Origin: Bacillota bacterium
GTDB lineage: Bacteria > Bacillota > Bacilli > Paenibacillales > UBA4045
Length of the DNA: 64,000 nt
Direction: 5' to 3'
NCBI GenBank assembly: GCA_023441055.1
Contig: JAEZQY010000029.1
Location: 248,001-312,000 of the forward strand
Made by a program: the position numbers and the translations under genes. A model generated the notes under the pieces. That model was not told the origin of the DNA and did not search any database. It saw nothing but the letters and a program-made list of their open reading frames with translations. The first letter of the stretch is position 1; each line of letters starts with the position of its first letter. Shown here piece after piece: positions 34,792-42,038 of this stretch.

Positions 34792-36141
34792 CTACTCTAT
34801 GTCTAATGAATGATCAAGACTGACATTTAACATGCGTAAGATCATGAGTAATGATTCAAACCTAGTTGCATGAGCATTCGGGTTGAATAAACCATCCGTT
34901 GATATACCCTTTACGATCCCCATATCGGACAATGTATCAATCTCCGCCTCTGCCCAATGACCTCTAACATCTTCATACTTCGTATTTATCTCATAATGCC
35001 TGTTCATTACTCTTGCCAGCATCGTTACTATTTCCGCCTTGGTGATGGGCTGATTGGGCCTGAATGTTCCATCCAGGTAACCATTAGCAATACCGGTTGT
35101 TCGAAATGTAGCAATAGCATCCGCTGCCCAATGACCTTTGGTGTCTTTAAAGGCTGAGTCACTTTCAGACGTTAGTCCAAGTGTTCTTGCTAGCATGGAT
35201 ACGAATTCTGCCCTGGTTATTGCAACATTCGCGCGGAATGAATGATCCCCATACCCCTTAATAATACCAAACTTAGCCGCTAGGATGATTGCTTTAGCTT
35301 TTGGGTCATCAACCGGTACATCCTTAAATAAATCGACAGGTGCTAAGTTTGATTTTTCCACCATTGCCTTAATGGCATCCATATCAACTTCATCAATATA
35401 GAATGGTTGTAGTGCCGGCGTATCCTCAACCTCAATACTGACGACTTGATCAATCGTTAGTCCTGGTTGAACATCGCCGCTGGATGGATGCTGGGGAACG
35501 GTATCCACAACTTTGGGGTTTATATCAATATATACAGCTGAGGACACTGACTCGCTATATAGATCGCTTGCGCTCCACGCAAAAGATACAGTCCCTGTCT
35601 TACCAGCATAAGAGGTGAATTGTAAATCAGACAAATCGCTAGCTTCTATAGATTGGTTAGCATAGACATCCGTTGTTACACTCGCTTTGTTCAACTGTAA
35701 TTTGCCATATTCCATTTCCGGTAAGGTGATTATTTTAATTTGAGCTAAAGGAGAGAAGCCTGCGTATTGCGGAGTGAATATCGCCTCAGAAAAGGTGTAC
35801 ACCTCACCTTCAGTGATAGCAACACGAAATGAGGTAATGGTAGGTGACAATCTAAGAACCAGATGTAAGGTAGATTCTTTTTGAATATTATAATCGGCTA
35901 GGGTACGGCCGTCCTCCAGCTCTTTACCGGCAAATATTAATCGCATTTGGTCAGGCGGTATTCCTTCCTTGTCTTGGATCTTCTGTTTGACTTGCTGTAT
36001 GGAATCACTGGATTCTGCTTCTAATGTAATCGTCTTTCCTGTTAGTGTTTTAATAAAAATCGGCATGGCAAATACATGTTGCGGCAGCGCAACTAGTATA
36101 GCAATGAGCAGTAAACCAGCGTAAACCATTTTGCTTTTCAC
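34792..36141 (-). CDS. Secreted ubiquitin-SLH fusion protein
   Basis: 449 residues from a GTG start at 36141 (GGTGAGG eight bases upstream). Residues 1-25 form a signal peptide ending HVFA. Residues 26-98 (35848-36066) are a near-exact ubiquitin: 62 of 73 positions match human ubiquitin by my alignment, including KTLTGKTITLE, IQDKEGIPPDQ, RLIFAGK and DYNIQKESTLHLVLRL. All seven lysines (6, 11, 27, 29, 33, 48, 63) and the Leu8/Ile44/Val70 patch are kept. The RGG tail is replaced by SPT, so it cannot be conjugated through its C-terminus. Predicted cleavage leaves ubiquitin Met1 as the mature N-terminus. An Ig-like beta domain (about 100-215), a linker and three SLH domains (about 265-449) follow. 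It is presumably displayed on the wall. Confidence 0.93.
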   Translation of the reverse strand: MKSKMVYAGLLLIAILVALPQHVFAMPIFIKTLTGKTITLEAESSDSIQQVKQKIQDKEGIPPDQMRLIFAGKELEDGRTLADYNIQKESTLHLVLRLSPTITSFRVAITEGEVYTFSEAIFTPQYAGFSPLAQIKIITLPEMEYGKLQLNKASVTTDVYANQSIEASDLSDLQFTSYAGKTGTVSFAWSASDLYSESVSSAVYIDINPKVVDTVPQHPSSGDVQPGLTIDQVVSIEVEDTPALQPFYIDEVDMDAIKAMVEKSNLAPVDLFKDVPVDDPKAKAIILAAKFGIIKGYGDHSFRANVAITRAEFVSMLARTLGLTSESDSAFKDTKGHWAADAIATFRTTGIANGYLDGTFRPNQPITKAEIVTMLARVMNRHYEINTKYEDVRGHWAEAEIDTLSDMGIVKGISTDGLFNPNAHATRFESLLMILRMLNVSLDHSLDIE

Positions 36142-36228
36142 GTAGAGTACCTCACCTTCCTTTATCTTCTGTGGATTAGTATAACAGAGCACTATGATAG
36201 AATTATGAAAGTTTCCCTGCTGCACATT

Positions 36229-36258
36229 AATTCGCCGTCACTTGTGGTACGGATCACC
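36229..36258 (-). repeat. Relic copy of the rlmH 3' end (att-like direct repeat, left)
   Basis: On the minus strand it reads GDPYHK-stop followed by CGGCGA. This matches the end of intact rlmH (GEPYHK-stop, CGGCGA; 39798-39827) at 25 of 30 bases. Further upstream the similarity decays. Same orientation as rlmH. It resembles a duplicated integration site. Confidence 0.6.
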
Positions 36259-36265
36259 CTATCAT

Positions 36266-36580
36266 CTATAGCGCGAAATAAAGGACGCCCCAATCGGGCG
36301 TCCATTTAAGTGACTCTAGCAATGTCTTCAACTGCGGGTTAAGCTCAAGCACATTCAAGATGATCTGCAACGCTTCTGCACGTGAGGCATTGCTCTTAGG
36401 AGAAAATTTCCCATCCCCCCTACCGCTAACGACACTTGCCTGCGCTGCCGCTTGGATCTCATCTGCTGCATAAGCGCCGTTCAGATCATTGAACTGACCT
36501 TTACTGGTGTCCTTCTCCAAGCCGTCAAGGTTTACGATGCGGGACAGCATGACGACCATTTCTTCACGTGTAATCGTCAC
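36266..36580 (-). pseudogene. SLH-domain gene fragment
   Basis: Encodes about 104 residues: the end of one SLH domain (TITREEMVVMLSRIVNLDG) and one further SLH domain (YAADEIQAAAQASVVSGRGDG, then NASRAEALQIILNVLELNPQ). There is no signal peptide and only about one and a half of the usual three SLH units. The frame reads through the hairpin terminator at 36283-36303 before stopping, which suggests the original stop is lost. A GTG preceded by AAGGGGG could start it, but the product could not be exported. Most likely a remnant of a larger SLH protein left beside the ABC locus. Confidence 0.7.
36283..36303 (-). terminator. Terminator inside the 3' end of the SLH fragment
   Basis: GGACGCCC-5-GGGCGTCC stem followed on the minus strand by TTTATTT. 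It probably ends the ABC/ECF operon transcript. Confidence 0.8.
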
Positions 36581-36590
36581 AAGTCCCCCT

Positions 36591-37373
36591 TCATCCTGTG
36601 ACCTCTTTATTTTTTACAATCAACAGAATGAGCTTGATGAATAGGAGTGACAACACGATCATCAACAAACTTGCCAAAATAGGATATGAAACGGAGAAGC
36701 CTAGGATTTGTACGGATCTGAGTTCAAAAAACAATGTCTCGACACTCATAACATGAAAAATGGAAAATTTCAATACTTCGGAGATCCAAGGCGCATTTAT
36801 TTCATCTAAAAGTATCGGTCCTAAAAGAATCAACGCGGCAGTAAAAAACACAACAATGGAACTTTTACTTATAGAAGACAGAAGTACAATCAATAGTGCA
36901 AGACAAAACGCGCCTAATAAGTGGATTCCTATTTGAGCCAAGTGGTATTCAAGCAGACTTAACTCATACTGTGAATTTGAGAATGTAAGTAATGACTGGA
37001 TCGGATCACCCCACCCCGTATTCCCAAACCAAAAAAGGTTAATAGCCACAATAAGTATTTCCCAAGTAAAAACGACAACCGCCGTAAAAATAAGCGACGC
37101 ACCAATTTTAGTCCAGCCTATTGTTTTCCTTCCCTTATTTGAACTAAGGATATAATGTTCAACGCCTGAACTGTATTCTCTCGTGAAGATCGTCGATAGA
37201 GCTACCAAGATCATTCCCGCTGTAATCAGTTGACTAACAAAATCAATATTATTCATTGGTCCATGTTGAAAGTCTTGATCTTTAATTAAATTAAGACTAA
37301 ATAATATAATAAACACGATGTATACACTTTTTTGCGTCAATATCTTGTTCAGTTCAAATTTCAATAATTTCAC
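36591..37373 (-). CDS. ABC transporter permease (ABC-2 type)
   Basis: 260 residues with six hydrophobic segments. FELNKILTQKSVYIVFIILF at the N-terminus and FTREYSSGVEHYILSSNKGR in the first loop are typical of ABC-2 permeases. The gene shares its boundary with the ATPase stop (one-base overlap). It is the last intact gene of the ECF-sigma operon. Substrate unknown; antibiotic-peptide export or self-protection is common for this type. Confidence 0.85.
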   Translation of the reverse strand: MKLLKFELNKILTQKSVYIVFIILFSLNLIKDQDFQHGPMNNIDFVSQLITAGMILVALSTIFTREYSSGVEHYILSSNKGRKTIGWTKIGASLIFTAVVVFTWEILIVAINLFWFGNTGWGDPIQSLLTFSNSQYELSLLEYHLAQIGIHLLGAFCLALLIVLLSSISKSSIVVFFTAALILLGPILLDEINAPWISEVLKFSIFHVMSVETLFFELRSVQILGFSVSYPILASLLMIVLSLLFIKLILLIVKNKEVTG

Positions 37374-38245
37374 TATATGGACACCTCCTCATCAAAATAA
37401 TAGAGATATAAGTCCTCTAAATTAGGAGCCGCATGTACTGCGTGCAGACAAGGCTTCACATCGCTTATCATTCTCAATTGAAATTGATCCTGAATACGAT
37501 TGATATTCCCAACTTTAAACATGGATTGATACTTTGCTATTTCCTTCTCGTCAATAACTATTGTCCATACTTTTCCATCCATTCCTCTTAACAGCTTTTC
37601 CGGCTTTTCTTTTCGTATCAATTGCCCTTTTTTAAGAATCAGCACTTCTTTGGCAATAGATTCGATATCCGATACGATATGGGTGGACAATAAGACGATA
37701 CGATTGGTTGAAATATGTGACAATAAGTTTCTAAAGCGTATTCTTTCTTTTGGATCCAAGCCTGCGGTTGGTTCGTCTACGATGAGTATCATGGGGTCAT
37801 TTAACAACGCTTGAGCGATCCCGATGCGCTGCTTCATACCTCCGGAGTATTTCCCCAACTTTTCTTTTCGGTGTTCCGACAATCCGACGATATCCAAAAC
37901 TTCATTGACTTTGTCTTGCGTCTTCTCCTTGGCAAGACCCTTTAGAGCAGCAATATATTTTAGAAATTTTTCAGCGCTGAAGTCTTTATACAGTCCAACA
38001 TGCTGAGGCAGATATCCGATTAAATCCCGATATTCATGATCCATCTTAACGATATCTTTTCCATTCAAATATATTTGCCCCGTGCTGGGCTTCATCACAC
38101 TTGCCAATATTCGCATCAACGTCGTTTTCCCCGAACCATTAGCCCCAAGGAAACCGTAGACTCCCCTTGTTAACTCCATATGAATTCCATCTAAAGCCTT
38201 TTTACTTCCGAAGCTTTTGGATACATGATCAATGGTTAAGTTCAT
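37373..38245 (-). CDS. ABC transporter ATP-binding protein
   Basis: About 290 residues. Walker A is GANGSGKTT, the signature YSGGMKQRIGIA, Walker B ILIVDEPTAGL and the switch STHIVSD, followed by a C-terminal extension of about 80 residues (LRGMDGKVWTIVIDEKEI), as in bacitracin-type exporter ATPases. I set the start at the ATG at 38245 (AAAGGGG eight bases upstream), which gives the usual MNLTIDHVSKSFG opening. It works with the permease at 36591-37373 and probably the membrane protein at 38229-39053. Confidence 0.93.
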   Translation of the reverse strand: MNLTIDHVSKSFGSKKALDGIHMELTRGVYGFLGANGSGKTTLMRILASVMKPSTGQIYLNGKDIVKMDHEYRDLIGYLPQHVGLYKDFSAEKFLKYIAALKGLAKEKTQDKVNEVLDIVGLSEHRKEKLGKYSGGMKQRIGIAQALLNDPMILIVDEPTAGLDPKERIRFRNLLSHISTNRIVLLSTHIVSDIESIAKEVLILKKGQLIRKEKPEKLLRGMDGKVWTIVIDEKEIAKYQSMFKVGNINRIQDQFQLRMISDVKPCLHAVHAAPNLEDLYLYYFDEEVSI

Positions 38246-39053
38246 AATGTACACCCCTTTGGCAAATTCGTTTGATTTGAGCAATAATAAAGATAGAGGC
38301 CAACAATGTAATCAAAATATAAAATACTGGAGATATGCTTTCTATTTTATTGACAATATTGATCTGACTCATGAGGCCACCCATTAAAATCCAAACTGTG
38401 AGACTCATGGTCACCGCAGATACTGATCGGAACCGACTGACGATAACTAATGATAAGGCTGTGATCACAGTAAATGGCGCTGCCCAGTATATCATTAATT
38501 CCCAAATCCAAATTTCCTGATAACGTGTAGTAATCATCAATATATAGATCATATTCATAAGAAAATTAAATCCACCTACAACGAGCATCTTCGATAAAAT
38601 GATTTCTTGTAAGTTAAACTTGAAAGACATTTCAAGCTCATCCATGGCTGTGTTTCTGCCTTTTATCACTTCAAATAATCCGGTGATGGTCGGAATCGGG
38701 GCCAAGAACATGATCATTAGATATGGGTTTTTCTCTGATAAAAACAACACTGTCAGTCCGGCAAGTAGAAATACTCCATTTAAGATCCAGAATATAGGAC
38801 GGATAAAAAAAACTTCATTGAGGGCTTGGTTCATAATAGAAAAGATGCCGCTGTAGAGTGTCCGATTTTTGTTTTCTTTGTTAGGAACATAAGGCCTAAT
38901 GGCATCAATGGTCATCATTAATTCCACTTCACTCGGATACTCAACATCGTATTCATCTAACCTACCCTTCAAAGACTGGTCAAATTGTTTCAGCTCTTCG
39001 TCCATATACATGTCATAAATTGTGTTATCGTCTTTTTTCACTTGCTTGTTCAT
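38229..39053 (-). CDS. Membrane protein of ECF/ABC operon
   Basis: About 274 residues. A cytosolic N-terminal region of about 85 residues rich in acidic residues (MYMDEELKQFDQSLKGRLDE) precedes six hydrophobic segments. Start at 39053 by a GGGAGG site. Its gene overlaps both the sigma factor (29 bases) and the ATPase (17 bases), so all are tightly coupled. A soluble N-terminus in front of a membrane domain, encoded right after an ECF sigma factor, is the layout of anti-sigma factors. It could equally be a second permease. The family is not recognised. Confidence 0.7.
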   Translation of the reverse strand: MNKQVKKDDNTIYDMYMDEELKQFDQSLKGRLDEYDVEYPSEVELMMTIDAIRPYVPNKENKNRTLYSGIFSIMNQALNEVFFIRPIFWILNGVFLLAGLTVLFLSEKNPYLMIMFLAPIPTITGLFEVIKGRNTAMDELEMSFKFNLQEIILSKMLVVGGFNFLMNMIYILMITTRYQEIWIWELMIYWAAPFTVITALSLVIVSRFRSVSAVTMSLTVWILMGGLMSQINIVNKIESISPVFYILITLLASIFIIAQIKRICQRGVHYELNH

Positions 39054-39597
39054 TTTTCCCACCTCCCTCAAGCATTTCCGCTAGTTTACCCAGTCCTTGC
39101 TTCAATCTCGATTTAACAGTTGGAACATTTGAGTTAGTTACCTCGGCAATCTCCTTTATTTTCAAGTGATGATAGTATTTCAGAACAAGTGCTTCTTTCT
39201 GATAATGCGGGAGACTGTTAATCGCTGCCTTGATTTGTTCTCTTGTTTCTTTTCGTTCAAAAATATAGGGAATGCTCTTCTGTTCACTTTCCATCGAATC
39301 TAACAAATTCATTTGCTGGGAGGTGTGTCTATAATCAGCACTTCTCCAATAATCTCTACAATGATTTATAGCAATTGTATAAATCCAACTTTTAAATTCT
39401 GCTTTATGTGAATAAGATTGTATTCTTTGGACTATTTTAATAAATATTTCTTGAGTTAAATCCAATGCCGTTGGCTTATCTCCAACTTTGCGGTAGACAA
39501 ACGCATAGATGGACTTGTAATATCTTCTTATCAAAACCTCCATTGCTGCTTGACTGCCATCTAAAATCTCTTTAATTAGTTGTTTGTCATCCGGCAT
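39025..39597 (-). CDS. ECF RNA polymerase sigma factor
   Basis: 190 residues: region 2 (about 20-90; VYRKVGDKPTALDLTQEIFI and FKSWIYTIAINHCRDYWRS) and region 4 (about 120-175; INSLPHYQKEALVLKYYHHL and IKEIAEVTNSNVPTVKSRL). It is the first gene of an operon with a membrane protein, an ABC ATPase and a permease. The likely logic is that the membrane protein holds the sigma factor until an envelope signal, then the ABC exporter is induced. The 209 bases upstream (39598-39806) hold the rlmH terminator and presumably this operon's promoter. Confidence 0.93.
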   Translation of the reverse strand: MPDDKQLIKEILDGSQAAMEVLIRRYYKSIYAFVYRKVGDKPTALDLTQEIFIKIVQRIQSYSHKAEFKSWIYTIAINHCRDYWRSADYRHTSQQMNLLDSMESEQKSIPYIFERKETREQIKAAINSLPHYQKEALVLKYYHHLKIKEIAEVTNSNVPTVKSRLKQGLGKLAEMLEGGGKNEQASEKRR

Positions 39598-39667
39598 TTT
39601 ATCACCTCATCCATTAAGACGTAACCAAATAAAAAAAGATTTAAACATTATATTTTACATTACAAAA

Positions 39668-39703
39668 AAACAACCAACTAATTGAATAATAGCCTGGTTG
39701 TTT
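39668..39703 (-). terminator. Terminator downstream of rlmH
   Basis: AAACAACCA / TGGTTGTTT stem with a 17-base loop, followed on the minus strand by seven T. It closes the wal/rlmH transcription unit before the ECF operon. Confidence 0.8.
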
Positions 39704-39797
39704 GTTTTGAGGAAAAGCTTAAATATTGTATTCTAGACGCCTTTCAGTAATTACTTGTTCATTAGTTCTCATCAAATGGATGTGGTTTTCACCAAAG

Positions 39798-39827
39798 AAA
39801 TCGCCGTTACTTGTGATACGGTTCCCC
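39798..39827 (-). repeat. 3' end of rlmH, right copy of the att-like direct repeat
   Basis: The last codons of rlmH (GEPYHK-stop) plus CGGCGA beyond the stop. It is duplicated in the same orientation at 36229-36258 (25 of 30 bases), enclosing about 3.5 kb. The last codons of rlmH are the established attachment site of staphylococcal SCC elements. Confidence 0.6.
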
Positions 39828-40286
39828 CCGCATAATCTTAAACGCCCGATACACCTGCTCAACCAGAATAAGCCGCATCAGCGGATGCGGATAAGTCATC
39901 TTGCCGAATGACAGCTTCTGATCGGCGCGGCGCAGCACCTCATCCGACAGGCCCAGCGAGCCGCCGATGACGAAGCTGACCTGGCTCCTGCCGTAGGTGC
40001 CCAGCTCGTCCAAGCGCGCGGCCAGCTGCTCCGACGACCAGGCCGCACCGTCGAGCGCCAGCGCGATCACATACGCGTCCGGCTTGATCTGCGCCAGGAT
40101 GCGCTCGCCCTCGCGCCGCTTCACCTGCAGCTCCTCGGCCGGACTCATCGTCTCAGGCGCCTTCTCGTCGGCAAGCTCAGAGACGACAACCTTCGCATAG
40201 GGGCCAAGACGCTTCAGATACTCGTCGATTCCCATGCTGAGGTACTTCTCCTTCAGCTTACCAATCGTCACAATCTGGATATGCAT
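39807..40286 (-). CDS. rlmH: 23S rRNA (pseudouridine1915-N3)-methyltransferase RlmH
   Basis: 159 residues, the standard length, from the ATG at 40286. SPOUT-fold methyltransferase that methylates pseudouridine 1915 in helix 69 of 23S rRNA. Diagnostic parts: IQIVTIGKLKEKYL at the start, FVIGGSLGLSDEVL (SAM-binding knot), LSFGKMTYPHPLMRLIL and the end IMRGEPYHK. It follows the CxxH/CxxC gene by one base. Its 3' end is partly duplicated at 36229-36258. Confidence 0.97.
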   Translation of the reverse strand: MHIQIVTIGKLKEKYLSMGIDEYLKRLGPYAKVVVSELADEKAPETMSPAEELQVKRREGERILAQIKPDAYVIALALDGAAWSSEQLAARLDELGTYGRSQVSFVIGGSLGLSDEVLRRADQKLSFGKMTYPHPLMRLILVEQVYRAFKIMRGEPYHK

Positions 40287-40287
40287 C

Positions 40288-40455
40288 TCATTCCACCGTA
40301 TAGCGCGCGGGCTGCTGACAATATTCACACGTTCGCGCAGGCTGCTCCTCAGCCAAGCCCGCCTGCTCCATGGTCAACAGCTCCGGCGCCTTCTCATAAT
40401 CATCAACAATGACATCCAGCGCAATCTCCAGATGCTCTTCACATACAACCAACAT
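40288..40455 (-). CDS. yyzF: CxxH/CxxC small protein (YyzF-like)
   Basis: 55 residues between htrC and rlmH, the place where Bacillales carry this family. The sequence has VCEEH (CxxH, Cys5-His8) near the N-terminus and CEYC (CxxC, Cys43-Cys46) near the C-terminus, a likely single zinc-binding site. Function unknown. The stop is one base before the rlmH start and the start is 7 bases after the htrC stop, so it is co-transcribed with both. The coding sequence also contains the rlmH ribosome site. Confidence 0.85.
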   Translation of the reverse strand: MLVVCEEHLEIALDVIVDDYEKAPELLTMEQAGLAEEQPARTCEYCQQPARYTVE

Positions 40456-40462
40456 GACTAGC

Positions 40463-41689
40463 CTACTCCCTCTCCTGCAGCTTCAGTTTCACCGATTGCA
40501 GCTTGCCCTCTCGGTAGAAGCTCACCTTCACATTGTCACCAATCTGCTTATCTTCATACAGGTACTTACGCAGCGCCAGCGTGCTGCCAATCGCGCGATC
40601 ATCCAGCGCCACGATCACATCGCTCATGAGCAGCCCAGCCTCAGCAGCAGGACCCTCAGCGGACATCACGATGACGCCACTTTGCACATCATCCGGTAGC
40701 GCGAGCACTTCGACGCCTGCCAGGAACATCGACAGATCCATCGTCGCCACACCGATGAACGGGCGCTTCACCTTCCCATATTCGAGCAGATCTGCCAGGA
40801 CCGCCACGGCATCATTGATCGGTATCGCGAAGCCCAGCCCTTCGACACCGTAATCCGACACCTTCATGCTATTGATCCCGATCACTTGGCCGAAGCGATT
40901 TACGAGCGCTCCGCCACTATTGCCGCGATTAATGGCCGCATCGGTCTGGATCAGCTCGACCTCCCAGTCGACTTGGCCATTCTGTCCCAGCGAGACCGGG
41001 ACCGGTGTATTCAGTCCGCTCACAAATCCGACTGTAATCGTCAGCGAATAGCTGATGCCGAGCGGATTGCCGATCGCAACAACCGATTCGCCCTCCTGCA
41101 GGCCATCCGAGTCGCCGAACCGCGCGATTTTCTCAATCCCCTTACCATCGATCTCCATCACCGCCAGATCGGTGAACACATCTGAGCCGATCAGCTTAGC
41201 TGAGCGGCGGTTGCCATTCGTGAGGACGACCTCATGTGACACCCCGCCCTCGATGACGTGGTGGTTGGTGACGACTAAGGCTTTATTTTGATGAATCGCG
41301 AATATAATCCCTGACCCCAGACCGGTACCCGCTCCCTGACGCTGCTCCTCACCTTGTCCAGACGGCTCCTCCGTATACGTAATGATGCTGACGACAGCCG
41401 GCTTCACCTGCGCCGCGATCTGCACCACGCTTAGTTCCTCTAATCGCTCAGCGCCCCGTTCACTTGCGAGAGCCGGGATGGACGCCGAATAACCGCCTAG
41501 CGGATACTGCTCCTTATTCAGCCGGAAGGGGAGCAATAACAGGATCAGGACGAGGATGATCATCATCAGAATGAAGCCGAGCTTCACCCAGCTCCGCAAC
41601 CCGCCATCGCGATAGCCGCTTGCGGAGGTCCATCGCCCATTCCCCTTAGATTGCTCGCGCTTGCGATAATCGTCTCCCCAGAAGCTCAT
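40463..41689 (-). CDS. htrC: HtrA-like serine protease (S1C, PDZ) of the wal locus
   Basis: 408 residues: cytosolic N-terminus, one membrane anchor (about 35-57, FILMMIILVLILLLLPF), trypsin-like domain with His in VVTNHHVIEGG, Asp in FTDLAVMEID and Ser in NRGNSGGALVN, and a C-terminal PDZ domain (about 305-395; SAEGPAAEAGLLMSDVIV). It faces the outside and probably handles damaged envelope proteins. The locus position (walJ, htrC, rlmH) matches B. subtilis yycK/htrC. Confidence 0.93.
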   Translation of the reverse strand: MSFWGDDYRKREQSKGNGRWTSASGYRDGGLRSWVKLGFILMMIILVLILLLLPFRLNKEQYPLGGYSASIPALASERGAERLEELSVVQIAAQVKPAVVSIITYTEEPSGQGEEQRQGAGTGLGSGIIFAIHQNKALVVTNHHVIEGGVSHEVVLTNGNRRSAKLIGSDVFTDLAVMEIDGKGIEKIARFGDSDGLQEGESVVAIGNPLGISYSLTITVGFVSGLNTPVPVSLGQNGQVDWEVELIQTDAAINRGNSGGALVNRFGQVIGINSMKVSDYGVEGLGFAIPINDAVAVLADLLEYGKVKRPFIGVATMDLSMFLAGVEVLALPDDVQSGVIVMSAEGPAAEAGLLMSDVIVALDDRAIGSTLALRKYLYEDKQIGDNVKVSFYREGKLQSVKLKLQERE

Positions 41690-41795
41690 GCCGCATCTCC
41701 CGCTTTCCGCCGCTCAATCTGCTTATCCCGCCTTGTATAAGAATAGCAATTTACACCAACACTACAGCTATACCCTTCGAAAGCAGGTGTTCTTA

Positions 41796-42038
41796 ATGCC
41801 CTATGACAACCCCATGCGGGAAGTTCGAATTGTGGCCAAACTGGCCGACCTCACAGAAGAGCTGTACCGGCTCCAGCTCATGCTCGATGCCATGACAATG
41901 CTGCTCATCGAGAAGGGCCTGCTCTCTGCGCAGGAGCTCCGCGATAAGGCCGCCCTGCTAGACCGCCTGAATCTATACGATCAGCAGCCGCATCAGTCCA
42001 TCTCGACGGTATCCCATAATGTCGGTCTGTCGAAGTAG
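41796..42038 (+). CDS. Small helical protein, opposite strand between htrC and walJ
   Basis: About 80 residues, mostly helical and heptad-like (IVAKLADLTEELYRLQLMLD, then MTMLLIEKGLLSAQELRDKA), with a polar tail. The ATG at 41796 has GCAGGTG eight bases before it. It lies in the 303-base gap between htrC and walJ and overlaps the 3' end of walJ by 46 bases. The composition looks protein-like and it fills the only gap in the wal cluster, so I think it is real. Function is unknown. Confidence 0.55.
   Translation: MPYDNPMREVRIVAKLADLTEELYRLQLMLDAMTMLLIEKGLLSAQELRDKAALLDRLNLYDQQPHQSISTVSHNVGLSK

Noticed and set aside
34792..36141. The ubiquitin-like segment as eukaryotic contamination or a chimeric assembly
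   Set aside because: It is in one uninterrupted frame with a bacterial signal peptide, a Gram-positive ribosome site and three SLH domains, with AT-rich third positions like its neighbours and no introns or GG-linked repeats.
34792..39827. A ubiquitin conjugation system or a ccr recombinase nearby
   Set aside because: No E1, E2, E3, JAB or other deubiquitinase-like gene and no serine recombinase were found in the neighbouring frames, so neither system can be claimed from this window.
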